Source: JABMPJ01 sp964345005 (GTDB taxonomy: Bacteria > Verrucomicrobiota > Kiritimatiellia > UBA8416 > JABMPJ01). From it: a DNA stretch of 23,508 nucleotides. The notes beneath the pieces were generated by a model that saw only the letters and a program-made list of their open reading frames with translations, did no database searches and was not told where the DNA came from. The stretch is from positions 1 to 23,508 of the forward strand of contig CAYFPQ010000047.1 of NCBI GenBank assembly GCA_964345005.1. The letters are read 5' to 3'. Positions 14,722 to 22,265 of this stretch are shown here, in pieces. Numbering within the stretch: the first letter of the stretch is position 1; each line of letters starts with the position of its first letter. A program made the position numbers and the translations under genes.

Positions 14722-15711
14722 ATGACCACGATACCAGAGCAGCCGATAGGCGTGCCGGAATGTTATCCAGAAGAGTTGACGGTTGCGGAAATAGAGAAGC
14801 GATTCATGGAATTGCTGGGGCCGACAGAGGAGCCGTCTTGTCCGTTGAACGTGCGGGTTGCGGGCGAAACGGAACTGCCCGGCGACATTGTTCAGCAGCG
14901 GGTCGAGTATGATGTGGAGGAAGGTGAGGCGGTGCCTGCGTTTCATCTGTTCAAGAAGGGCATCGCGGATGATGCCCCGGGCGTACTGTCAATTCATGGG
15001 CACGGTGGTGAGGATATCTTTCCCGTGGGCAAGGCTTTCCATGCTCACCCGGACACGAACGATCCAACCCAGTATACCTATCGGGCAGCGTTGGAAGGCT
15101 TTCGGGTTCTAGCGCCTGATTCGCTGTGTTTTGGTGAGCGGCAGTCAAAATGGGGGTATTCGACGTTCTATTTTGACGAGGTCAATACGCATTCGGAACT
15201 GACCAGCCGGGGAAAAAGTTTGGCGTGGAAGTCGGTATGGGACAATTCGCGCGCCATCGAAGCGCTTGAATCGCTGGGGGCCAAGGATATCGGCGCCATC
15301 GGCTGGTCGGGCGGTAGTACGCAGGCCTATATTCTCGCCGCTGCTAATAAGAAAGTGAAGGCGTCGGTGTGTTTCTTCAGTTTTGTAACCCTTCGGCACC
15401 AATACTATCAGTACCGTTGCTGCCACTGTCTGTATCACTTCATTCCGGGCATGATGAAGGCCGGAATCGACTGGGATCAGGTGGTGTCGCTGACTGCACC
15501 GCGCAAGCTTCTGTTGACCTGGGGTGCTTTGGATGAGGGAACCCCTGAGGCGATGTATCGCGCGTTTGTGGAGGCGGTTGAAAAGCGGTGTGCTGCTGAG
15601 AACCTGCCGCAATCGGTGTTTACGTACGAAGAATCGGATAAGGGGCACGAGATCACAGGGGGTATGCTGGACGCGGCAATGGAGTTCTTGAGGGAGTACG
15701 TCAAAGAATGA
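14722..15711 (+). CDS. Alpha/beta hydrolase, dienelactone-hydrolase-like esterase
   Basis: A 329-residue alpha/beta-hydrolase. Visible elements: the oxyanion region SIHGHGGED at 90-98, APDSLCFGERQ at 131-141, the nucleophile elbow GWSGGS at 194-199 with Ser196, a candidate acid Asp271 (WGALDEGTP) and His309 (KGHE). Between strand and lid lies an unusual Cys-rich stretch, YRCCHCLYHF at 231-240. It is related in fold to the esterase at 12056 but clearly divergent, including in the elbow sequence. AAGAG precedes the ATG at modest spacing, and the gene lies 39 bases after the GntR/LacI regulator. No signal peptide. Probable deacylase for an acylated sugar; the substrate is inferred from neighbours only. 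Confidence 0.85.
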   Translation: MTTIPEQPIGVPECYPEELTVAEIEKRFMELLGPTEEPSCPLNVRVAGETELPGDIVQQRVEYDVEEGEAVPAFHLFKKGIADDAPGVLSIHGHGGEDIFPVGKAFHAHPDTNDPTQYTYRAALEGFRVLAPDSLCFGERQSKWGYSTFYFDEVNTHSELTSRGKSLAWKSVWDNSRAIEALESLGAKDIGAIGWSGGSTQAYILAAANKKVKASVCFFSFVTLRHQYYQYRCCHCLYHFIPGMMKAGIDWDQVVSLTAPRKLLLTWGALDEGTPEAMYRAFVEAVEKRCAAENLPQSVFTYEESDKGHEITGGMLDAAMEFLREYVKE

Positions 15712-15858
15712 TCTTAGACCCGAGTGACCTTGTGTCGCTGGTGAAATAGATTTGGAAAGACGTTTGCGCTTTATCCAATCTCGCGTTTCGGCCACACAAG
15801 GCGGCCGGGGACGACGATCCGCACGCACGCAATACAAAAGAAGAAAGAGAATAGACAG
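15712..15858 (+). other. 147-base gap inside the operon with an inverted repeat
   Basis: CCTTGTGT at 15728-15735 and ACACAAGG at 15794-15801 are exact reverse complements. GGCC-ACACAAGGC-GGCC forms a second, alternative hairpin on the right arm. No T-run follows. The gap could hold an internal promoter or an RNA element affecting expression of the downstream genes. The end is A/G-rich and includes AAGAAAGAG, serving the ATG at 15859. Confidence 0.4.
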
Positions 15859-16950
15859 ATGACGACAGAGGCGAAACAGATTGGTGCGGCGGTATTGGGG
15901 ATTGGCAATATGGGCGCCACCCATGTGGGGGCTGCGAAGGCCTCGCCCTATGTCAACAAAATCATTGGCTATGAGCCGGATCCTGAACGCGCGCAATTGC
16001 GGGGTAAGGAGTTGGAGATTGAGGCGACATCGGATCTGGACCGTATTTTGAATGACCCGGGCATTGACCTGATTTATATCGCCAGCACGAATGAAACGCA
16101 TAGTCCTCTTACCGTGCAGGCCCTGAGGGCGGGAAAGGCCGTACTCTGTGAGAAGCCGATGGGGGAAACCTTAGATGAAGCCGAGACAATGATTGCAGCC
16201 GAAGCGGAGACTGGCAGTTTTCTTCAAATCGGCTTTGAATTGCACTACTCAAACATGTACACGACCGTGAAGAACTGGATCGACCAGGGGCTGATTGGAA
16301 CACCGGTCAACTGCCACTGTCGTTACTATTGCAGTGAATTCCACTTGAAAGATTCATGGCGCAGTAAGAGCGAAGGAACGCTGATCGGCGAAAAGCTGTC
16401 GCACTATATCGATCTCCAACGTTGGTTCATTGGAAGTCCTGTCGACGAGGTGTTCTCGATGAATTCCCCCAATGCGGTGGAGTACTTCAACCATCCGGAT
16501 AATCATCAGATCAACCTGCGATTCAAGAACGGCGCCATCTCAAACCTGAACTTCGTTATGCATATAGGGGAGACCGATCACACGGATCCGCTGCTTGAGA
16601 TGCTTGATAAGCAGGCGGATGACGGGCACTTCCTGCAGTACCACATCTTCGGCACCAAGGGCGCCATTGAGACGGATGTGTTTCGTCGTCGCATTCGACG
16701 TTGGGAATTCTCCGATAGTCCTAAGCAGCTCATCAGTGCAATCGTCGATACCGTTACCTTCCCCAAAGAGGAAGACCAGGTATGGTTCCATAATACGCAT
16801 GGGCAGAATGTTCGTATTGCCGAACTCGTTGCCAAGGGATTGCCGCCTGAGAATCCGGCGACGGACTCTTTGGAGACGATGAAGGTTGGTTTTGCCGCGG
16901 AGAAGTCTGAGCGCGAGAAGCGCGTCGTGCAGATGTCGGAGTTCAATTAA
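15859..16950 (+). CDS. Gfo/Idh/MocA family oxidoreductase
   Basis: A 363-residue NAD(P)-dependent oxidoreductase. The Rossmann motif GIGNMG is at 14-19 and the EKP signature at 98-100 (AVLCEKPMGET). The C-terminal domain contains EKLSHYIDLQRWFIG, with the conserved active-site His region. The sequence differs strongly from the Gfo/Idh protein at 1137, so the two probably act on different substrates. It is followed after 18 bases by the GH38-like gene and is probably co-transcribed with it, so it likely acts on the same glycan's sugar, either before cleavage (oxidising a glycoside) or after release. Substrate and product are not determined by sequence. Confidence 0.92.
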   Translation: MTTEAKQIGAAVLGIGNMGATHVGAAKASPYVNKIIGYEPDPERAQLRGKELEIEATSDLDRILNDPGIDLIYIASTNETHSPLTVQALRAGKAVLCEKPMGETLDEAETMIAAEAETGSFLQIGFELHYSNMYTTVKNWIDQGLIGTPVNCHCRYYCSEFHLKDSWRSKSEGTLIGEKLSHYIDLQRWFIGSPVDEVFSMNSPNAVEYFNHPDNHQINLRFKNGAISNLNFVMHIGETDHTDPLLEMLDKQADDGHFLQYHIFGTKGAIETDVFRRRIRRWEFSDSPKQLISAIVDTVTFPKEEDQVWFHNTHGQNVRIAELVAKGLPPENPATDSLETMKVGFAAEKSEREKRVVQMSEFN

Positions 16951-16968
16951 GCAGTAGAGGCGCTAGCG

Positions 16969-19809
16969 ATGAGCCATTCAGCAAAACAAACCTTACATGT
17001 TGTATCGGCGACGCATTGGGATCGGGAGTGGATCATTCCGTTTGAGGGGTATCGGGCGGAGTTTGTGGAGTTTACCGATAAGATGATCCGAATCATGGAT
17101 GCCGATCCGGACTTCAAGCATTACCAGACGGACGGGCAGGTCATCTGTATCGAGGACTATCTGGCGATGCGCCCGGAAAAGACCGAGAAGATCCGTGAGT
17201 TGGTTAAGGCCGGTCGGCTGATCATTGGTCCGTGGTATACGCTTCCGGATATGAACCTGAACTGCGGCGAGGCGATTGTCCGCAATCTGCTGGTTGGTAT
17301 TCAAACTGCCAACGAACTCGGCGGCTCAATGATGGAAGGCTATACCGCATGTTCCAATGGCCAGATTGCCCAACTTCCTCAGATCTATGCTGGGTTCGGG
17401 ATGACCACTGCGGTTGTTTACAAGGGCATTCGTCAGGACCAATTCCCTCGGGAGATTTTGTGGCGGTCGCCTGACGGCAGCGAAATGCTGACGCTCTGCT
17501 TGTCCGCCCGATATGGGCGGGGCGAGTTTTGTTGCCTCCTCTTTCATGAGGTGATCTGTAACGTCATCCACGACGACCCGGACAACGACACATGGAGTTA
17601 TGCCGTTGGCGAGAATCATCTTCCGTTCCGTGTGGATGGTCAGCGGTATCACAATCCTTCCGTTTATGAATGTCTCAACAAGCATGAGGGCTTTTACCCG
17701 GAACATCTGAAGCCTTATCTCACGAAGCTGCGCAACTTTGTCAGCAAGGGGGCAGCCACGTCACATTTGATTGCTCTTCACGGGATGGATCACACGCCAC
17801 CGTTTGCATCGACGCCCGGGCTCATTGCTGCCGCCAATGCTTGCTTTGACGATCTTGAGGTCGTTGACAGTTCGCTATCGGAAGCAATGGCCGCGGTAAG
17901 CCGAGAAGTTGACCGGAACACACTGGTGGTTCATGAAGGCGAGTTGCGCAACGTGCGTCAGGGCGGTCACGACCGTAATCTGAACATTGCCACGTTATCG
18001 GCGCGGACGGACGTTAAGATTGCCAACCGCGAAACCGAACATGCCTTGATTGATCAGGCCGAACCACTCTCTGTCTGGTCTTGGCTGGCCGGTGGCGAAT
18101 ATCCGGGATCATTGTTGGAGCACGCTTGGAAGCTTATGTTGAGCAGTCATGGTCATGACTCGATTGACGGTTGTGGTATGGATAAGGTCAATAGCGATGT
18201 GCTGACCCGGTTTACCGATTGTCAGACCGTGTGTGAGGCCCTCACGCAGGAGGCGTTGCGAAGCGTGATGCGCTATGCGGGTGACGGGATGCGGGATAAG
18301 GGCGGGAAGAGTGAACATCCAACAGCCAACAGGGAACACCCAACGTCCAAGGGAGATGTCGCCCCGTTCATCAGTGTCTTCAATCCGGGGCTGAAATCAC
18401 AGAGCGGGCTATGTGAGATGATGATCGATTTGCCGAAGGACGAGGACGGTGGCGGTGTTGTTCTTGTCGGTGAAGATGGTGAAGAAATTGTGCCGCAATT
18501 GGGCGAGCCATTTGATTGGAGTGCTCCAACCAAGGGGACCATCTGTCGGCCCATGTCTGTTACCCGGCGCCGTGCAATGTTTGAGGTTGAAGATGTGCCG
18601 GCCATGGGGTGGGCGACGCTTCGCGTCGCAGAAGTCAGGAGTCAGAAGTCAGGAGTCAGGGAGAAGAAGTCGGTTTCGTCGGAAACTAATGTCTTGGAGA
18701 ACGACTACCTGCGCGTTCAGATTCTGGACGACGGGCGAATGGATATTCTGTGCAAGGAGACGGGCCGGGAGCAGAAGGGCGTGCATTACTTTGTTGATCA
18801 AGTCGACGTGGGCGACCCGTGGAACTTTACGCCGACTAGTGATGAATCAATCACGAGCATTGGCGGGGAGGCCGAGATCGAGCAAGTTGAGAACGGCCAC
18901 CTGCGTGCGGCATATCGGGTGAAGATAACGTTGGATGTTCCGACCTCCGGACTATTGTCTGATGAAGAAAAGCTGGAGCAGCGCTGTAAGCTGATCATTA
19001 CCTCGACCATTTCTCTGGCTCGCCCGTCTAAGCGAGTTGAAATTGAGACCACGGTTGATAATGCAAGCAAGTATCACAAGCTGGTCGTTTGTTTTCCGAC
19101 CGGTATGGCGTGCGAGTCGACCTATGCCGGTGGACAATACGAGGTGATGGAGCGTCCCACAGCATTGCCGGATATGACGGGCTGGGGGGAGCCGATCACG
19201 GGCTATCCAAATTATGGGTTTGCGGGGATCAGCGATGGCAAGGACAGCTTCTCGCTACTCAATATCGGGTTGCCTGAATACTTCGTGGAGGATGGCGAAG
19301 ACGGTCAGGTGATGACGCTGACCCTGTTACGTGCCGTTCAGCTTCGTGATGGTTGGCCGAGAGAGCATCCGTCGGTTGAGCAGGGCAATGTTCTGGGCAA
19401 GACGACCTCCCGTTATGCCATCTATCCGCATGCCGGAGGCTGGCGGGAGGCGGACCTATGGAAGGCCTACCGCGAATTCTCGGTTCCGGTGATCTGCACC
19501 CAGTACTTTGGCCGGGCAATGCCGGGAAGCGGCGAGAGCATGATCAGACTGGATTCCGACATCCTACAGGTAAGCTGTGTCAAGCGGACGGAAGACGGAA
19601 AAGGACTCATCGTTCGTCTCTGGAATCCGTTGGCCGAGGAGACAGAAGGATCGCTTCACACGGCCTTTGCGGTCAAAGGTGCTTCCTATGTGGACTTCAA
19701 CGAGAATCCACTGGACGACAACGCTATTGCCTTAAAGGCACCGGACCAACATACCCTTGCTTTCCAGGTTGGAAAAGGGAAGATCATAAGCTTGAAGCTG
19801 GAAAGATAA
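16969..19809 (+). CDS. GH38 family alpha-mannosidase-like protein with Cys at the nucleophile position
   Basis: A 946-residue GH38-family protein. The N-terminal catalytic domain begins HVVSATHWDREW (metal ligands H16 and D18). It continues through DGQ at 55-57, GPWYTLPDMN at 87-96 and GEAIVRNLL at 100-108, and the middle-domain metal-site block SSHGHDSIDGC is at 392-402 (H396). The segment GYTACSNGQIAQLPQIYAGFG aligns without gaps to the GYLPDSFGxxxQLPxIYxGFG block of MngB-type mannosidases, where Asp is both nucleophile and zinc ligand; here it is Cys128. The second half (about 430-946) is the large beta domain. Two heptamer-repeat inserts, at residues 449-462 and 555-568, fall in linker-like segments. 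No signal peptide. The ribosome binding site is AGAGG at 16956-16960. It is either a glycosidase of altered mechanism or a non-catalytic relative. Confidence 0.88.
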   Translation: MSHSAKQTLHVVSATHWDREWIIPFEGYRAEFVEFTDKMIRIMDADPDFKHYQTDGQVICIEDYLAMRPEKTEKIRELVKAGRLIIGPWYTLPDMNLNCGEAIVRNLLVGIQTANELGGSMMEGYTACSNGQIAQLPQIYAGFGMTTAVVYKGIRQDQFPREILWRSPDGSEMLTLCLSARYGRGEFCCLLFHEVICNVIHDDPDNDTWSYAVGENHLPFRVDGQRYHNPSVYECLNKHEGFYPEHLKPYLTKLRNFVSKGAATSHLIALHGMDHTPPFASTPGLIAAANACFDDLEVVDSSLSEAMAAVSREVDRNTLVVHEGELRNVRQGGHDRNLNIATLSARTDVKIANRETEHALIDQAEPLSVWSWLAGGEYPGSLLEHAWKLMLSSHGHDSIDGCGMDKVNSDVLTRFTDCQTVCEALTQEALRSVMRYAGDGMRDKGGKSEHPTANREHPTSKGDVAPFISVFNPGLKSQSGLCEMMIDLPKDEDGGGVVLVGEDGEEIVPQLGEPFDWSAPTKGTICRPMSVTRRRAMFEVEDVPAMGWATLRVAEVRSQKSGVREKKSVSSETNVLENDYLRVQILDDGRMDILCKETGREQKGVHYFVDQVDVGDPWNFTPTSDESITSIGGEAEIEQVENGHLRAAYRVKITLDVPTSGLLSDEEKLEQRCKLIITSTISLARPSKRVEIETTVDNASKYHKLVVCFPTGMACESTYAGGQYEVMERPTALPDMTGWGEPITGYPNYGFAGISDGKDSFSLLNIGLPEYFVEDGEDGQVMTLTLLRAVQLRDGWPREHPSVEQGNVLGKTTSRYAIYPHAGGWREADLWKAYREFSVPVICTQYFGRAMPGSGESMIRLDSDILQVSCVKRTEDGKGLIVRLWNPLAEETEGSLHTAFAVKGASYVDFNENPLDDNAIALKAPDQHTLAFQVGKGKIISLKLER
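18313..18354 (+). repeat. Heptamer tandem repeat inside the GH38-like gene (CAACxxx type)
   Basis: Six consecutive 7-mers: GAACATC, CAACAGC, CAACAGG, GAACACC, CAACGTC, CAAGGGA. The total of 42 bases is 14 codons, so the reading frame is kept. It encodes a polar segment with EHPT occurring twice (residues 449-462), between the middle helical domain and the beta domain. Confidence 0.75.
18631..18672 (+). repeat. Heptamer tandem repeat inside the GH38-like gene (GRAGTCA type)
   Basis: GAAGTCA and GGAGTCA alternate over four perfect heptamers at 18631-18658, followed by two degraded units to 18672. Again 42 bases, 14 codons, in frame (residues 555-568, rich in Lys, Arg and Ser). The period-7 frame differs from the codon frame, so the encoded peptide is not itself a short repeat. 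Confidence 0.85.
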
Positions 19810-19819
19810 GATCATTGCT

Positions 19820-21157
19820 ATGAAAGTTACGATGTTAGGAGCCGGGTCGGGGTTTGTGATCAATATCGCGCGTGAGATCGCGGAGTACGAATCGTTGAAA
19901 GAATCGCGGTTTGTTCTGATGGATGTTGATCAGGGGCGGCTGAATAAGGCCGCGGATGCCGTGGGGGAGATCCTGGCGGAGCAGGCGCCGGGCATACAGA
20001 TGGAGGTCACGACAGACTTGAGCAAGGCTCTAGACTGTTGCGATCATGTAATCGCCAGCTGCGAGCAGAATCGCTATCCGAATTGGATCGAGGATGTTGA
20101 AATACCGTTACGCCACGGTGTGCACCAGTTCACGGCCGAAAACGGTGGTCCCGGGGGGATCATGCATGCCATCCGCAACATTGGTATGTTCATGCCGATC
20201 CTTTCGGAAATGGAGAAACGCTGTCCGGATGCGTGGATGCTGAACTTCACCAATCCGATGTCGTTCCTCTGTACCTATTTCAAGAACTACTCGCCGATTC
20301 GCTCGCTTGGGTTCTGCCACCAGGTGCACGGCTGTTTCGGTGTTATTGCAGAACAGCTCGGTATGCAGCCGGGTGAGTTGGAAGTGATCACCGGCGGCAT
20401 CAATCACTTCAACTGGCTGTTCGATATCCGAAAAAGGGGCACTGGTGAAAGCTGCATGGAGGAGTTTCTCAAGGGGGTCCGGGAGTCAAAATACTGGCAT
20501 GAGAATGTGGAGAATATCCCGTTTCAGAAATTCACTCTGGAGATGCTCAAGACCTTTGGCGCTTACTGCGTGGGCTATGACGATCACATTGTCGAATATC
20601 TGCCGTTTTTCTACGAGGACACCGAATGGGAAGAACACGGATATGAAGGCATTCTGACGCGGCGGTTGCGCCCAACGCTAGCCAAGGGCGATGAAGGCAA
20701 GGCGTTGGAGGCCATGACGCTGTTGGCAGAGTCACGGTCGCAGGAGATTCCGTTCCCGGCGGATGATGCGCATCCGTACTATGCCGAAAAGCCCTGTGCC
20801 GTGATTGATGCGCTGGCCACAAACCGACCGCTCTATCTGGATGCAATCAACATTGTCAACCATGGCAGCATCGACAATCTGCCGGATGACGCGATTGTAG
20901 ACGTGCCTGCCGTTGTGGTGGGCGGTGAAGCGCGCGGGATTCATGTAGGCGAATTGCCGATGGGGCCGATGGAGTTGTGCCGGCGCCAGATCACACTTCA
21001 TGAAATGATCGCCAAAGCAGCGCACGAAGGCGATGAGTCGCTGGTGCAGCAGGCCTTGTGTCTGGACCCCTATGTTCGCAGCATTACACAGGCACGTAAT
21101 ATCTGGGCAGATTTCAAGAAAGAGTACGCCGACTATCTGCCGACGTCGTTTAAGTGA
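19820..21157 (+). CDS. GH4 family NAD- and metal-dependent glycosidase
   Basis: A 445-residue GH4 enzyme of the alpha-galactosidase/alpha-glucosidase (MelA/LplD-like) type. The N-terminal NAD-binding motif LGAGSGF is at 6-12 and the acidic ribose-binding strand FVLMDVD at 31-37. The family blocks are AENGGPGG at 106-113, NFTNPMSF at 142-149, GFCHQVHG at 164-171 (metal-ligand Cys166 with His167) and GGINHFNWL at 192-200 (metal-ligand His196). GH4 enzymes cleave by transient oxidation at C3, elimination and re-addition of water, using NAD and usually Mn2+. The length is standard. It starts 10 bases after the GH38-like stop with a weak ribosome binding site, implying coupling. Substrate stereochemistry is not predictable because GH4 accepts several linkages. 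Confidence 0.93.
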   Translation: MKVTMLGAGSGFVINIAREIAEYESLKESRFVLMDVDQGRLNKAADAVGEILAEQAPGIQMEVTTDLSKALDCCDHVIASCEQNRYPNWIEDVEIPLRHGVHQFTAENGGPGGIMHAIRNIGMFMPILSEMEKRCPDAWMLNFTNPMSFLCTYFKNYSPIRSLGFCHQVHGCFGVIAEQLGMQPGELEVITGGINHFNWLFDIRKRGTGESCMEEFLKGVRESKYWHENVENIPFQKFTLEMLKTFGAYCVGYDDHIVEYLPFFYEDTEWEEHGYEGILTRRLRPTLAKGDEGKALEAMTLLAESRSQEIPFPADDAHPYYAEKPCAVIDALATNRPLYLDAINIVNHGSIDNLPDDAIVDVPAVVVGGEARGIHVGELPMGPMELCRRQITLHEMIAKAAHEGDESLVQQALCLDPYVRSITQARNIWADFKKEYADYLPTSFK

Positions 21158-21164
21158 GGACCAT

Positions 21165-22157
21165 ATGACAGAAGATACAATGATTGAGTTGCCGGGAATC
21201 GGCGAGATCCGAAGCGACACCGGCATGTCGGCGTTGCAGCAAACCAGCGATGGACGGTTTTGTGTGGGCGAAAACGGCGTGCAGCATATCTGCTCGCCGG
21301 CCGACGGTAAGGTCGAGTTTGTTGGTTTTGAGGCGCACACACTGGCGCATGTGAAGTCAGCGATGGGGTATCCGGCGTATTATCCGGTGCATCCAGTGCG
21401 AATCGAGCGTCCGGTCAAGGCTGTGTTGATGGATTTGGACGGCACGAGTGTGCATAGCGAGGAGTTTTGGGTTTGGATTATCCAGTTGGCCACGGCGAGC
21501 TCGGTAGACAACCCCAAGTTTGAGCTTGAGGATGTAGATTTCCCGCATGTCTCCGGTCACAGTGTTTCGGAGCACCTCCAATACTGTATCGATAAATACT
21601 GTCCGGACAAGACTGTAGAGGAAGCCCGAAAGTACTACTTTGAACACACACGTCGTGAGATGAACGAGATTCTGGAGGGTAGGGGACGAACGGACGCGTT
21701 TACCCCGGCGCCCGGCTTGAAAGACTTCTTGCTGGAACTGAAATCGAAGGACATCAAGATTGGATTGGTCACGTCAGGCCTCTACGAGAAAGCCTGGCCG
21801 GAGATTGTATCCGCGTTTCGTCAGCTCGATATGGGCGATCCGAAGGAGTTCTATGATGCCATCATGACGGCAGGCTTCCAGCCGGGTCATGGTGAGGCCG
21901 GAACGCTTGGTGAACTACAGGCCAAGCCGCACCCGTGGCTTTATGCCGAAGCTGCCCGCGTGGGTCTTGGTATTCCTTTCGAAGACCGCCATTCTGTCAT
22001 CGGTTTGGAAGACAGCGGCGCAGGTGTGGTTGCCATTCGCCTGGCCGGGTTTGCCGCCATCGGCGTGAGCGGCGGCAATATCGAACAAAGCGGTACGAAG
22101 TCCTTAGCCAGCCATTACTGTACTGATTTTGAAGGCGTCCTGAAGGTGATCCGTTAG
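21165..22157 (+). CDS. HAD superfamily hydrolase (beta-phosphoglucomutase-like) with N-terminal extension
   Basis: A 330-residue HAD protein. The start at 21165 is chosen because GTGAGGA, overlapping the GH4 stop, sits just upstream; a longer frame from 21033 would lie inside the GH4 gene. The HAD core starts at about residue 84: motif I VLMDLDGT with Asp90/Asp92, motif II VTSG at 202-205, motif III Lys254 (AKPHPW), motif IV GLEDSGAG at 280-287. A helical cap lies at about 97-180. This matches the PGMB/phosphatase subgroup, which acts on phosphosugars. The first 83 residues (IELPGIGEIRSDTG to HPVRIERP) are not part of the HAD fold and I do not recognise them. It is the last gene of the co-directional run and convergent with the aldolase gene. 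Confidence 0.88.
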   Translation: MTEDTMIELPGIGEIRSDTGMSALQQTSDGRFCVGENGVQHICSPADGKVEFVGFEAHTLAHVKSAMGYPAYYPVHPVRIERPVKAVLMDLDGTSVHSEEFWVWIIQLATASSVDNPKFELEDVDFPHVSGHSVSEHLQYCIDKYCPDKTVEEARKYYFEHTRREMNEILEGRGRTDAFTPAPGLKDFLLELKSKDIKIGLVTSGLYEKAWPEIVSAFRQLDMGDPKEFYDAIMTAGFQPGHGEAGTLGELQAKPHPWLYAEAARVGLGIPFEDRHSVIGLEDSGAGVVAIRLAGFAAIGVSGGNIEQSGTKSLASHYCTDFEGVLKVIR

Positions 22158-22265
22158 ACCGGTTGAATGATTGACATTCGCTTTCTGAACGCCGAATACT
22201 TCGCGGTACCGCTCACACGGATGTTGATGCTTGAGGACTCCGGGGGTCGAACACCCATCCCGGGG

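Noticed and set aside
13531..14946. Minus-strand frames of 243 and 227 codons
   Set aside because: They are antisense to the GntR/LacI regulator, whose helix-turn-helix and effector-domain motifs are unmistakable.
15145..16101. 318-codon open frame on the minus strand
   Set aside because: It lies antisense to the second esterase and the second Gfo/Idh gene, spans their gap, shows Arg/Leu/His-rich shadow composition and has no recognisable family.
18631..18672. CRISPR-like array
   Set aside because: Units are contiguous 7-mers without spacers; this is a simple tandem repeat.
22158..22265. Terminator between the HAD and aldolase genes
   Set aside because: GGGGGT-CGAAC-ACCC could pair weakly, but no stable stem with a T-run is visible.
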